From Vanessa cardui (lineage: Eukaryota > Arthropoda > Insecta > Lepidoptera > Nymphalidae), in NCBI RefSeq assembly GCF_905220365.1, contig NC_061123.1, positions 558,001 through 622,000 of the forward strand: DNA of 64,000 nt. Direction: 5' to 3'. Shown one piece after another: positions 22,269-33,083 of this stretch (position 1 is the stretch's first letter; each line of letters starts with the position of its first letter). A program made the translations under genes and the position numbers. The notes beneath the pieces were generated by a model. The model saw only the letters and a program-made list of their open reading frames with translations, had not been told where the DNA came from and made no database searches.

Positions 22269-22469
22269 ATATAGAGTGAGTGAGGAAGATTTTTGTTTAT
22301 TCATGGACAATATAGTAAAGAAACACTGATAATTTAAATATTTCTAATGCGATGTCGTAAAAAAAACAAATTCTGTAAAATATTTAGTATCAGTATCAAT
22401 ATCAGTGCGAAGCCTGGGCGAATTTTTAGTATTTAAAAAGGTATTTTTAATCGCACAGAGATCTTACCC

Positions 22470-22560
22470 GAAAATTAAATCGGGGCAAACACCGATGAGT
22501 GACATTATATTAGATTAATTTATCTCGCACTAGGCGGTCAGGGAAAACGTGATGGACGGA
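22470..22560 (+). repeat. tRNA-derived SINE (type 1), decayed fragment
   Basis: GGGGCAAACACCGATGAGTG, then TTAATTTATCTCGCACTAGG and CGGTCAGGGAAAACGTGATG follow the middle of the SINE. Confidence 0.45.
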
Positions 22561-22875
22561 ATCATATAATTATATTAAATTAGAATTAAGAGATTTATAA
22601 TTTATTATATTTCGTATAGTTAAGTTTTATTTTAAATATTTTTATTATCTATATTACACTTATTTTTGCTAATTGTAAGATATTTCTATCCGCTCTGCAC
22701 ACCCTTGTGCATGCGTAGTATAATATACTACTATAAAAAAATATATTGAATAACGGAACTCTATATTTTTATTTACTTTTATTTATTGGCTTTCTTCTAT
22801 TATTCTCTTTACTGGGAATCCCATGATAGCTATATTTTTTTATAGTTTTTTGTTTAAAAAAATAAATATTTTTAT

Positions 22876-23068
22876 ATTTAATCGATTTAAAAAAAAAGAG
22901 ATTCTCAGTTCGATTGTTTGTATGTATGTATGTGGGTATGTTTGTCCGCGATTATCTCACGTTTGGCTAAAGCTATTTGGATGCGGTTTTCAGAGAAGTA
23001 TTTTTTACATTTGGGAGAAGATGTTAGTGCTTTAACCGACTCGAAAAAAAGGAGGTTCTTAGATTGAC
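22876..23068. mobile_element. Short inverted-repeat element with CCGACTTC-type ends
   Basis: The left end, about CGATTTAAAAAAAAAGAGAT then TCTCAG, and the right end, read as reverse complement CCGACTCGAAAAAAAGGAGG then TTCTTAG, are imperfect inverted repeats of about 30 bp. Between them is a TATG microsatellite (about 22919-22932). The ends match the Z terminus. Confidence 0.5.
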
Positions 23069-23620
23069 CCATAATTACTATTAATTTTCAAATTTGATAC
23101 ATGGATGCGTATCACACAGAGCAGCAGTAATATATACCAATTATACCACCGGCTTGCTTCTGAATTACTACAAGTTTGAGATTGAACAAATGCACATATA
23201 TAAGCCTTGAGCAAGGAATTAGTTGGTCTAAACGCAATGAGCTGAAATAACTAAGAAAATATTATATTATGAAAGAGTCAGCAGATTAAATCAACGTCAA
23301 ATAGATAGAAGAATGGAAAAGTCACATATTGTCATATAGAATTGAATAATTTAGACGAAAGCAAAGTTGGAAATCACTTCGACAGTTTTCGTCTCGTCTA
23401 GTCGCACGCTTTAACGCAATTTTAACGTCTAATTTTAGTGCAACATAAAATATGTAAAGGCTTCACTCGCTCGATACGAGTATAAACGCTTCTGACACAA
23501 TAAGGTTATACAATTCTCAAATATTCGACAGCCGATTGATAAAATTCTGTGAGTAGTAACTACTATAAAATAAAGATCCCTGTATAGCACAAAACTATTA
23601 GATATGTTTGTAGAATGATT
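23069..23620. other. Unique DNA, no gene seen
   Basis: No coding frame or recognised repeat. Confidence 0.5.
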
Positions 23621-23621
23621 G

Positions 23622-23780
23622 TGGGAAATTAGACACACGCACGTCTCCTCACGATAATGTCTTCACCGCCGAGCATGAGATGAATTATATTTAAATGCAT
23701 AGTCAGTGGTGCTTGCCTAGGTTTGAACCTGCAATCATCGATTAAGATACACGCGTTATAACCACTGGGCCATCTGAGCT
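23622..23780 (-). mobile_element. tRNA-derived SINE (type 1), tRNA-side half
   Basis: Minus strand: GAAATTAGACACACGCACGT and CTCCTCACGATAATGTCTTC, then TGCTTGCCTAGGTTTGAACC and ACCACTGGGCCATCTGAGCT. The 3' half is missing. Confidence 0.8.
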
Positions 23781-24104
23781 CAATTGATTGCGACATTGAA
23801 TGAAGTTGTTAATTAAATGCATATATTAATCAAGAGCAACCTAAGACTTAAACAATTAACGTTGATCTCGTTTACCAAATATTGTAATGATATAATCAAA
23901 GTAATTCTCAGAAGTGTGGATGTGCCAATAGACCGGAACAAAGAGATACCATTATATATTTGTTTATTGGGTCACTTTGGTCGTAGTGTAGGGGCCAGCA
24001 CTAAACGTAATTTTGTAATTAGAGCCATCTCGAGCTACTGAACTTAATTTTGAGGATGTTTTTATGAGACCAAACGTGAGATCTGGAAGTGATAGTTTTA
24101 TACT

Positions 24105-24385
24105 ATTGTTCGGCGGACGAGCATATATGCCAACTAATGGTAAGTGGTCACCATAAGCCATAGACAATGGCGCTGTAAGAAACATTAACCATTCCTTTCA
24201 TGGCCAATGCGCCACCAACCTCGGGAGCTAAGATGCTATGTCCCCTGTGCCCGTAGTAACACTGGGTCACTCGCCCTTCTAACCGGAACACAAAAATACC
24301 AAGTACTGTTGTTTGTTGCTAGAATATCTGACGAGTGGGTAGTACCTACCCAGACGGAAATGTACATAGCCCTACCAGCAAGCTA
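24105..24385 (+). repeat. R-repeat, near full length
   Basis: CGGCGGACGAGCATATATGC, then GGTAAGTGGTCACCATAAGC, ATAGACAATGGCGCTGTAAG, AATGCGCCACCAACCTCGGG, GTAACACTGGGTCACTCGCC and GTACCTACCCAGACGG appear in the order seen at 35771-36068. The open frames over it are not genes. Confidence 0.85.
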
Positions 24386-26877
24386 TAAGACTGTGTATAT
24401 AACCAAATAGTTTCTTATATAATCCTTCTTACGCACCGTGCGTTCTTGGGCGTGATCGGTTCAAGTGTTTCCAATTCACAAAATACTTTAACCTAAGTAC
24501 TTACGTCGATACCGCCATAATATTTCCTCACATTATAATTTATTATGATTACTTCATCCCGGCCTATTCTATTATCCCATTCCGTAACATTATCGACACT
24601 ATTTCCTTCATGTAAATTGATCTCTTATCGATGTAACGTGCCCTTAATTCGCATATAGGATATATGTAAGTTACATGATAGTTTCACGATTGATGCTATA
24701 CCAAATAATTTGATTCATGGAACTGTACCAAATCAAATCGTAATCCTTTATTCAATATATAAGGATTAGACTTATCGATATTTCATTGTGTACGTAACAT
24801 ATATTTATTTTAGTGATGTCACAGCTTATAATAGTAAATAGGCATAAAAATTATGATCAATGTGATGCATCTATTGGGACCTTATAATTACGCCAACAGA
24901 TTGGTTATTAGTTCTGTACAAAGTGTACATCATTTAACACGTAAGTATTCTAAAACAGTTCATATTTGAAATTCGTTTTGTCTCATGCCTGATTTCTATG
25001 CCGTTTCGCATTTGCACGAATCAGCAGACAGTACGTATATAAATGTCAAATTTAAAAAAAAAAAACATTTTAGAATATAGAGACTGGATTCTATCAACGT
25101 TAAATAACTAACCAAATGTTACTCTACACAGATCACGAAACATTTAAAGTAGAGTGACTTCCGAATAATTTCTTCAAAACCAATATTATTAAGGCGACTA
25201 TTCAAAGTGATACGGTATGCACAAAACAGTCTGCGTCCCTGTTTGTTTGTTGTCGACGGGCCACGAGCCAGGACATCTCTCGACTGTAAAGTGCCTGAAA
25301 CATTCTAAAGGAATATCTAATGCTATGTGCTTTAGTATAAAGGATCGACGGTGACCGAACGCGTCTAGAGAATTTGTACAAAAGTTTGTATTTTATATTA
25401 CGCTAGTCTTGCTGTGGTTGTGCGTTATTTGATTTATAGTCGTATAGCACTTACATAAAACGCTATTCTTAAGTATGTTTAATTCGGTACCAAGGTTTAT
25501 AAAAAATAGAAAATATAAAAATACGTACTTTATGTATAAGTTAGATCCATTTTAAGTCCAAATAAACCATATAAAACTGATGTCGATATATTTCATTGAG
25601 AGTAATAATAATCACTTTGACAAACAATGTTAGATTACAATGAAATTTGGCACAATAATAACAAGATGAATCAAACACAGATAGTAAATATTATTTCACG
25701 GAGATGTTTCACATTTATATGTATATATGTTCAATTGACGCCACACAAATTTATATAATCAGATAAGAAGGAGTTAGCTACAAATTGAAAATTAAAACTT
25801 AATTTATAAGATTTTAAATAAACAGGATTATTTTTATTAGTAAAGTTATTAATTTCGAGATATTATTATGTTTTTTATTTTTATTCGGTGGAGCTCGATA
25901 TTTCGACATCTACGAATGTCTCGTGAACAAGACATACGACAACAACTTAATAATTATTACATTGGAGCAATCGTTGGAATCGTAAAAATATTCAAGCATT
26001 TCATTTTGTGTTTGAGTAATTTCAATAACAAATATCTTAATTTTTAATGAATTAATTTGATAGCAGTGGTCACAGAGATCGATTTAGCCAGCATCAAATA
26101 TCAGCCATTATCACAGTATATGTGCACCGAGCTCAATGACCCGCGCTAATGGCTAGGATCGGCCGGGCAACTCAATCTCGCCCAGTTTTAGCCTAGTTCA
26201 GGATAATTGACCATTGCGTTTATCAGGGCCCGGGACTAATCAGGGCGATTCCTTATTTAAAATAGCAAGCCTATATATATTAAATATGTTATTTATAAAT
26301 AATCATTAAAGGTTGTATAAGTTCTAGACGTTGAGTTATATTCAGTCATAGAATTATATAAATGCAATGGATACTTTTTGGTTTGAAATTTTTATAAAAA
26401 AAACTACAAAAATAATATTATCGAATTTGACATAGAAATTGTTTGGTATCTGGATTTAAATACGTAAGATAATGGAATATTGTAACAAAAACTGTAAGAA
26501 TAAATATTGTAAATTATTTGATGTTCCTATTTACTGAAGCTTGATTTTCAATAATCTTCCAACTTGGTATATGTCGATTTTAATATTTAAATAATTATGC
26601 GGCTTAAAAGAAAATTTACTGTCCTAGAGGACAAAAGAAGTTTCGTATTCATAGGAGGATCTGCTATATTTTTCTCGTACAAACTGCATCCTCTTATTAG
26701 AGGTTAAAGGTGCTTGACTATAAGTATGATGTTGTAGAAAAAGTTCTAATCTTTTGTGGTTTTTCTTATTTTTTTCTTAGAAATATGTTCGTAAATCTAT
26801 ATTAACTATTATTATTTTAAAATTATTTATAACTAACTATTTTATTACTTTAAGTTCAACTTGACGGTTGGCTTTTT
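24386..26877. other. Unique AT-rich DNA with a GC-rich island at 26110-26240
   Basis: No gene recognised. The island (GGATCGGCCGGGCAACTCAA, CAGGGCCCGGGACTAATCAG) is sharply GC-richer than its surroundings, has no long open frame and matches no other part of the window. Confidence 0.5.
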
Positions 26878-27042
26878 ACAAACCCGTCTGGGTAGGTACC
26901 ACCCACTCACCAGATATTCTACTATAAAGCAGTAATATTTAACAGGGTTCCGGCTTCATTGGTGATTGATATTTGAAGATGTTATTATTTCAGGCGCCAA
27001 TATCTATGGGCAGTATCACCACTTACCATCAGAAGGCCCATT
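26878..27042 (-). repeat. R-repeat with internal deletion
   Basis: Minus strand: CCCGTCTGGGTAGGTACCAC, CACCAGATATTCTACT, then directly CGCCAATATCTATGGGCAGT and CACCACTTACCATCAGAAGG. The middle third is lost. Confidence 0.75.
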
Positions 27043-28109
27043 TCTACCTACCTCATAAAGATATCCAAAGGGATTATATTCAGCTAAACAAACTTTAATA
27101 CGTCTTCTAAATACCTATCGCTGTTATAACACCAACGCGTTAAAATATCATTTGGTTTGGAGAATATTGCCAAAATTTCTCATTTCCAGATATTTTCCTA
27201 TAGGCTTACGAGAATATTTCCCTCGGGAAAACTGCGGTGCCTACTCATCGGTGTCGTATAGACAGAATGTATTTTGATCGAATATTATACTTCGCTGAAA
27301 TTGGAAACAGCTTAAGACAACTGGTGTATTATATTATATTACAAGAAGCTCTGTGGGATATCAGCCTTTTTAAAACTGATGGGCCCTTTTGTCGAAGCAT
27401 GATCGCGTGTTCAACAAAGGTTCTCTGTGAAAAAAGGTTTCTCTTCAAATCGGAAGTATTCTTTAATAATCGTGTCCAGTCACCTCTAAATACGAAAAAA
27501 CTCAATACGGCATATGCGAATTTATAAAGGTTCAATAATATGAGAAAATAACTGATAAATAAAATCCGGACCCATAAGAAAATTCGTCGCGTATTTATTT
27601 GAACTGGACCAAACGGGAATAAATACAACCGAATTAATAATCATCTTTATCTAGTTGATTAAAAATTAGAATAAAAAAAAACTCAGCAAGTTTTTAATAC
27701 GTTGTATATCTTCCATATAAACTAATACCATAAATACTCTCCGCACAAAATTCAAATATTAAAAGAGTCTCTTTTAAAAAATAATTTCGTAACACTAATT
27801 AGTGAGCTAACTAAAAGGATTCGTGGTATCATGTAAAAAATTACTGCCGCGAGTGACGTCCTCGAAACTGACGTGTATTTTAAAAGATTTTTAACGAGAG
27901 CTGAACTGAAGTTGATGTATGAAGATGCACGTAAGCTGCCTGGTAGTTGCTGTGAAGGTTTTCTCGTACAAATCACTCAATACATATATTTGAATTTTTT
28001 TTTCTTAATGCAAACCAGTATTGTTGGAACGTTCTGGAATTTTCCGTGCAAAGTTCTAGAATCCCTTATAATTATATTCTTGTGCAAAATCTTTGAAAAT
28101 ATTCTTACA
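27043..28109. other. Unique DNA, short unrecognised frames
   Basis: Overlapping frames of 96 codons (27237-27527, +) and 99 codons (27329-27628, minus) occur. Neither shows a known motif or splice context, and I treat both as chance. Confidence 0.4.
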
Positions 28110-28328
28110 TGGTAGTAGGACTTTGTGCGAATCTATCTGAGTAGGTAGAAGTAGTAGTATTTCATTTTGAAAGGTGATTCTTGTCTAACCAAGTACAGGC
28201 ACAAGGGAAATAAAAATCCTTGAGGTTGGTGGTGTAGTGGCGATATAAGGAATTGTTAATATTTATAACAGCGACGTTCTATGGGCAGTGGTGACCACTT
28301 ACCATAAGATGGCCTAGCTCGTCTACCT
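28110..28328 (-). repeat. R-repeat, diverged
   Basis: Minus strand: GGTAGTAGGACTTTGTGCGA, AAGTACAGGCACAAGGG, GAGGTTGGTGGTGTAGTGGC and GGGCAGTGGTGACCACTTAC in R-repeat order. Confidence 0.75.
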
Positions 28329-28449
28329 ACCGTTAACTTAAAAAATAACATAACACCAAAACAAATTAAAGAAGACACTACAGGAGATTCATTCAGTAAC
28401 TATGGCTAAATCGCCAGTTTATATGTAAATTAATCATTTCATTCATTCA

Positions 28450-28488
28450 TTCTTCAAAAAAGACATTGTCAATGTCTTTTTTGAAGAA
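28450..28488. repeat. Perfect 39-bp palindrome
   Basis: TTCTTCAAAAAAGACATTG at 28450-28468 and its exact reverse complement at 28470-28488, separated by a single T. Not part of any recognised element. It could extrude as a cruciform or be the remnant of a small inverted-repeat element. Confidence 0.9.
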
Positions 28489-29481
28489 GGTTCGCAACAC
28501 ATTATGTACAAAGTCTGGTGTATTCTACTTGGGGTGAGTGAACCAATGTAACTAAAGATAAATTCGATACCATTTCAAAAGATTGGTGTTTTTTGAACTA
28601 ACGACAAATTTTTGTTCCATATCAAGTATTCAGTACGCTTGAACAAAAAATAACTTCGCTTTTTCAATAGGATTGTGGATCGCCCCAAAGTCATTCGTCA
28701 AGTGTTCCAACGCATGTCGTCCTGGGAGTTGCGTGATTTTAATTTTCTCGTCGAATTTGATAAAAACTTTGTTATCACAAATTGTTTTCAAAGATAAAAT
28801 GTATATCATATTTAATTTTTCTTTTGTACAATATAAAGTTCTTTGTCTTTGTTGATTTTTATTACAGTAGGAGTAGTTACACTTAATAGCAAACACTGAC
28901 TGACTTATGTCGAGATCTTTCCGATAGACATAAATGAGGAATTTACAATAATAATAGATTTCGTGACGTTAACGCTTACTAAGATTATTTTAATTTTAAG
29001 AACTGAGGAAGTGGGGTTACTATGCACGAGTTTTATTTGAACAGACTGAGGATGACCAATCAGTATCGGACACAACAATAAATAAAGAAAGGAAACTATT
29101 AATGAAACCAATATGTCGCTGATATTATTAACTTTTCCGACTAATAAATGAAGCCTACTCTCTATTTAGGAATAATCCCTAAAGCTTCTCCCAATATTTT
29201 ACTCCAATTCGGGAAATACAGGTGAAATGTAAATGATATTTTCCACCGCATTAATATTTAGTCGAAACAAAATTCAACGACCTGAGTGAACATTATCAAT
29301 TTTATATCTTATATAAAGTTATAACGAGAAAAGTTTTACTTTTCATTTTAAGGGATTCGAACAATAAATCCTCTGAATTCGTTTTACACGGAATCTTCAA
29401 GGCATGGATACAGTTTCTTACTATAAATATAAACTCACGGTCAGTCCTTTACGTATAATTAAAACAACGTTGTTTTATATT
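28489..29481. other. Unique DNA, no gene seen
   Basis: Short frames on both strands without recognisable products. Confidence 0.5.
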
Positions 29482-29483
29482 TT

Positions 29484-29712
29484 ACTTGGTGGTAGGGCTT
29501 TGTGCTAGCCCGTCTGGGTAGGTACCACCCACTCATCAGTTATTCTACCGCCAAATAACAGTACTCAGTATTGTTGTGTTCTGGTCTGAAGGGTGAGTGA
29601 GCTAGTTTAACTACAGGCACAAGGGACATAACATCTTAGTTCCCAAGGTTGGTGGCACATTGACGTTGTAAGGAATAGTTAATATTTCTTACAGCCTAAA
29701 ATTTTTTTGGGA
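29484..29712 (-). repeat. R-repeat, well preserved
   Basis: Minus strand: TGGTGGTAGGGCTTTGTGCT, CCCGTCTGGGTAGGTACCAC, AACTACAGGCACAAGGGACA and GTTAATATTTCTTACAG. Confidence 0.85.
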
Positions 29713-29744
29713 GATACCAATGCTCTTTTGAACATAGATTTTTG

Positions 29745-29828
29745 AATACTTGGTAGAATACAAGGTCATCTGGTCAGGTACTTAGTATTGTTGTGTTCCG
29801 GTTTGATGGGCGAGTGAGTCAGTACCTA
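29745..29828 (-). repeat. R-repeat fragment
   Basis: TGGTAGAATACAAGGTCATC, then CTTAGTATTGTTGTGTTCCG and GGGCGAGTGAGTCAGTACC. Confidence 0.6.
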
Positions 29829-29831
29829 CAG

Positions 29832-29905
29832 GACTCGAGAATCAAAGTCGAAATCAAAAATCTTTATTCAATATTGAGGTAACTAACCTTAAAGAACTGG
29901 AGAGA
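29832..29905 (-). repeat. LINE/SINE 3' tail end, fragment
   Basis: GTCGAAATCAAAAATCTTTATTCA is the reverse of the AATAAAG-plus-TTTTGA ending seen elsewhere. Confidence 0.5.
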
Positions 29906-30534
29906 AAATCTCAGCGGTTTTTTTCTACGTTTTTGTTATATGTGTTTTTAATGTTTTTAAAATCGTTTTTATTATATTTATTTTATTTTTGATAGTACCT
30001 ATTATATTGTATTTACCATTCTTAATTTTTCCAGTTATAATAATATGGTGAATTATAAAATCAAAATAATCAAAATGTAAATGTTTTTTATTTAAGTACG
30101 TCTTAAAAGCACTTTTGAATCATCACGTTGAATAATATTTAAAGTAATTACCATTTATTTATATTGAATATATAATTATATGTATGTATAAAAAAGTAAC
30201 AAACATGAAAATCTAAAGAAATTCACAACATTTCGCACGGCGACTAATTTGAAATCAATTTCAATCTGAGTAAAAACTCCACTTTAATTTTCTTCACTTC
30301 CCTTTGACTGTCTCTCTGTAACCGTTTTACGTAAATTGCTTCCTCAACAGCGCCCACTTATATCAATGGAAACAAAACAGAAAACAAGTAAATGCTATTT
30401 ATTATATTATAAATACATATAAAAAGAAGAAAAATATTCACGTATGACGTAAATCTGAAACGTTAACAAGCAAACTTTTAACTAACTATTTTAAGTTACT
30501 GTGACAGTATATATTTTCTTTTATTGATTATTCT
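29906..30534. other. Unique AT-rich DNA, no gene seen
   Basis: No coding frame or recognised repeat. Confidence 0.5.
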
Positions 30535-30545
30535 ACCGTGAAACC

Positions 30546-30812
30546 AACAACACACAACAAGCCTGTAAATTTCCCACTGCTGGGCTAAGGTCTCCCTTTG
30601 AGGAGAAAACATGTTCGACCTTGCTGTTCCAATGCGGGTTGTTGGATTACATATGTGTCAGAATTTCTATGAAATTAGACACGCCGGTATCATTGAGATG
30701 TTTTCCTTCAGTGTCGAGAACAAGATGAATTATAAACAAAAATTAGGGTTTGAACCCTCAAACATCGCTTAAGATGCATGCGTTCCAACCACTGGGCCAT
30801 CTCGCCTCTGAA
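30546..30812 (-). mobile_element. tRNA-derived SINE (type 1) with 11-bp duplication
   Basis: On the plus strand it runs from CAACACACAACAAGCCTGTA through CCCACTGCTGGGCTAAGG and CCAATGCGGGTTGTTGGATT to CCACTGGGCCATCTCGCCTC. ACCGTGAAACC at 30535-30545 and 30813-30823 is the target duplication. Minor internal changes only. Confidence 0.9.
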
Positions 30813-30823
30813 ACCGTGAAACC

Positions 30824-32176
30824 GTTTGTAGTGTTACTTGAATTTGAAGTAAGACAGAATATCAGGCTAATAGCCATAATATTTTACTTATTGTTGGTGT
30901 TATATTGACTTCGTTTAAATGCATTTCTTAACAGTCATTAAAACCTACACATGTCACTCAATATCCGGAGAAACATTTTTACGTTTTCCTCGTTATATAG
31001 AAGAAAATTATGTTATAAAGACACTTCGTCTAATTTTCATTTCTGACGTTCTTATTTTATATGTATGACTGATATTGTTTATATTGATTATAAATAAACG
31101 TTGATGACGTTTATTTATAACTTATTACTAAGATGACTTAAAGTATAATACACACATGCCTTAACTTATTTCAAGGTTTATTTATTATTTAGTCCGGTGC
31201 TCTTTTCGGATTACTATTATACTTGAGAAGGATCGGATAAAATAAACGTGTTCTTCTCAAACATCCGTCAGCTATCGTCCCAGTTTCCATGAATATTCGA
31301 TCATCCATAAAATCATAGACCTCCATAAAAACTAGTATGACACCAGGTTGTAAAACAAAGAAGGATTCCCGTAGCATAATAACAAAGCAATCCCGCTTTT
31401 GTGCTTGGACCGGCGTCAATTTGCCTCCCTCAAATATGCACCGGTTTTAAATATCCCCGGGTCGGTGTTCAGGATTCTGAGCGCCAATTACAAGTTCCCC
31501 AGGGTTTTTTTACTCCAGCATGCTCTGCGAAACTGCCTTAATTCCACCTCATCTTTTTTTCGTCGCGCAGGAAATGGAAGACGAACATCGGAATTATTCA
31601 GCCACGACTTTTTCATGACGCTTTTAAGAATTGATTTTAAATTATTTCTATGATTTCTGAATCGTCTCGTATTAAGTTCAATGATAGAAAGAATAAAGAT
31701 ATAAACAAACCATGCTTCTACTTATTCCATATTACTAACTCAGCTGTGTTGTGCGCTATAATCAGCTAATTAATATATGACATAAACAATACAACACAAT
31801 CCACTTAACTAATTATATCCACTTTATTATTACTTCCAGTTACGACAATAGATCTATCTATAGATCTATTTTTCAACCAATGAAATTGCGGTATTTCGAA
31901 AGTATATGTTGGTTTTAAAATTACTTATTATGAAATAAAAAACCGCTATATAATTATAAAAAACACAACAGCGTTATATTCTATACATCACTCATATCAA
32001 TTTTTTCAGATAATCTAACATTATTAGTCATAGTCATTAAAACATAAATTAACTTTAAAAGAATATATTAACAGAAATCCTATCGAAACAATAGAGACTA
32101 ATATGCACTACACAATAATTATTTGGATTTGTGTCTTTAGTTTAAAGTATTTGTTTTGTAAAAAAACTTCAATACT
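30824..32176. other. Unique DNA upstream of the exon, with a GC-richer stretch and two perfect hairpins
   Basis: 31190-31640 is GC-richer than its flanks and holds a 76-codon minus frame (31189-31419) and an 84-codon plus frame (31399-31653). Neither resembles an immunoglobulin domain or anything I know. Perfect hairpins lie at 31088-31120 (14-bp arms, 5-nt loop) and 31847-31870 (11-bp arms, 2-nt spacer). No upstream Dscam exon was found by eye. Confidence 0.45.
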
Positions 32177-32313
32177 TTGAAATAAAACTAGTTTTAGCGG
32201 ATTTAAATCGCGTATATTAATTATTTTTATCATCCCGACGTTTCGAGTACGTTACAGCGTTCGTGGTCACGGATATACGCGATTTAAATCCGTTAAAACT
32301 AGTTTTATTTCAA
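32177..32313. mobile_element. MITE-like inverted-repeat element, 137 bp
   Basis: The left arm TTGAAATAAAACTAGTTTTA then GCGGATTTAAATCGCG (32177-32217) is matched by the right arm at 32273-32313 with one mismatch. About 55 bp lie between (CCCGACGTTTCGAGTACGTT). Long near-perfect arms and no coding capacity fit a MITE. No clear target duplication can be read. It ends 89 bp before the Dscam-type exon. Confidence 0.75.
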
Positions 32314-32402
32314 TGTGTAATAATCGCGAAAATCTAAGACAACATTATGCATTCAATTCAATATATTCTTGTATTTTTCACAAAAGTATCTCTTATTTGC
32401 AG

Positions 32403-32545
32403 ACAAGTGCTGGACAACGGCACATTGGTGTTCCTGCCGTTTTCAGCGGTGCAGTATCGGCAGGATGTCCACAGCACGGTATACCGTTGTCGTGCACACA
32501 ACACCCACGGTGCCATTGTTTCTCGGGATATGCGCACACAAGCAG
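32403..32545 (+). CDS. Dscam-family exon: second half of immunoglobulin domain 1
   Basis: A 143-bp internal exon. The acceptor is a pyrimidine-rich tract ending TCTTATTTGCAG (to 32402) and the donor is GCAG|GTCAGT (intron from 32546). It enters in phase 2 (one base completes the first codon) and leaves in phase 1. The 47 whole codons read QVLDNGTLVFLPFSAVQYRQ, then DVHSTVYRCRAHN, then GAIVSRDMRTQA. The Y-R-C with an upstream D-V-H is the strand-F signature of an Ig domain, and the order NGTLVF-PF-YRQDVH-YRC-A-N-G-IVSRD is that of Ig1 in arthropod Dscam proteins. The exit phase, one base before the residue after R(T/V)(Q/R)A, agrees with the Dscam exon 3/4 boundary as I recall it. Dscam proteins are surface receptors in neuronal self-avoidance and, in insects, immunity. 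Which paralogue (Dscam1-4 type) cannot be told from 47 residues. Other exons must lie outside the window or have escaped notice; the 140-codon and other frames drawn through the exon are not its real extent. Confidence 0.85.
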
Positions 32546-32767
32546 GTCAGTTTTCTCTAACTACATTTTTATATTGTATCCACTAAGGTCTCAGCCTAAG
32601 CCCAGCTATATAACGTCGGTGAAGATTTCGAAGCTTTCCGAATGCCTTTACAAAGTTCTATATTACGATTATTTAGCTGTACGTTACTTAAGGTATACTA
32701 ATATTATAAATGTGAAAGTAACACTGTCTGTCTGATAGTCACTCTATTACGATCAAATCAATGAACC
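32546..32767. other. Intron start after the Dscam-type exon
   Basis: AT-rich intronic DNA from the GTCAGT donor to the SINE target duplication. No other exon seen. Confidence 0.6.
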
Positions 32768-32778
32768 GTATTTGATGA

Positions 32779-33083
32779 GAGTCGAGATGGCCCAGTGGTT
32801 AGAACGAGTGCATCTTAACCGATAATTGCGGGTTCAAACCCAGGAAAGCACCGCTGATTCATTTGCTTAATTTGTCTTTATAATTCATCTCGTGCTCAAC
32901 GGTGAAGGAAAACATCGCGAGGAAACCTGCATGTGACAAATATCATAGAAATTCCGCCACATGTGTATTCCACCAACCCGCATTGGAACAGCGTGGTGGA
33001 ATATTTTCCAAACCTTCTCAAAGGGAGAGGAGGCCTTAAGCCCAACAGTGGGAATTTACAGGCTGATGTTGTTTGTTGTTGTT
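32779..33083 (+). mobile_element. tRNA-derived SINE (type 1), full length with 11-bp duplication
   Basis: From GAGTCGAGATGGCCCAGTGG to a TTG-rich end. GTATTTGATGA at 32768-32778 and 33084-33094 is an exact target duplication. Intact box regions (GCCCAGTGGTTAGAAC and GGGTTCAAACCC). It is in the same direction as the host gene, 234 bp inside the intron. Confidence 0.93.

Larger units (their letters stand above)
20822..22429 (+). mobile_element. Helitron interrupted by a Z element
   Basis: The 5' part (20822-20906) has TCATTACATAGTATAAATGT and ACGCAACAGATTTTGATGCG. The 3' part resumes at about 22269 with TATAGAGTGAGTGAGG, ACAATATAGTAAAGAAACAC, CAGTGCGAAGCC and a TTAG end (mutated CTAG) at 22426-22429. 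Put together it follows the Helitron at 39524-39775. The interruption is the Z copy at 20907-22268. Confidence 0.7.

Noticed and set aside
27237..27628. Overlapping 96- and 99-codon frames on opposite strands
   Set aside because: No motif, no splice context, and such lengths are expected by chance in 64 kb.
32313..32735. 140-codon plus-strand frame through the Dscam-type exon
   Set aside because: It is in a different frame from the Ig reading and runs past both splice sites.
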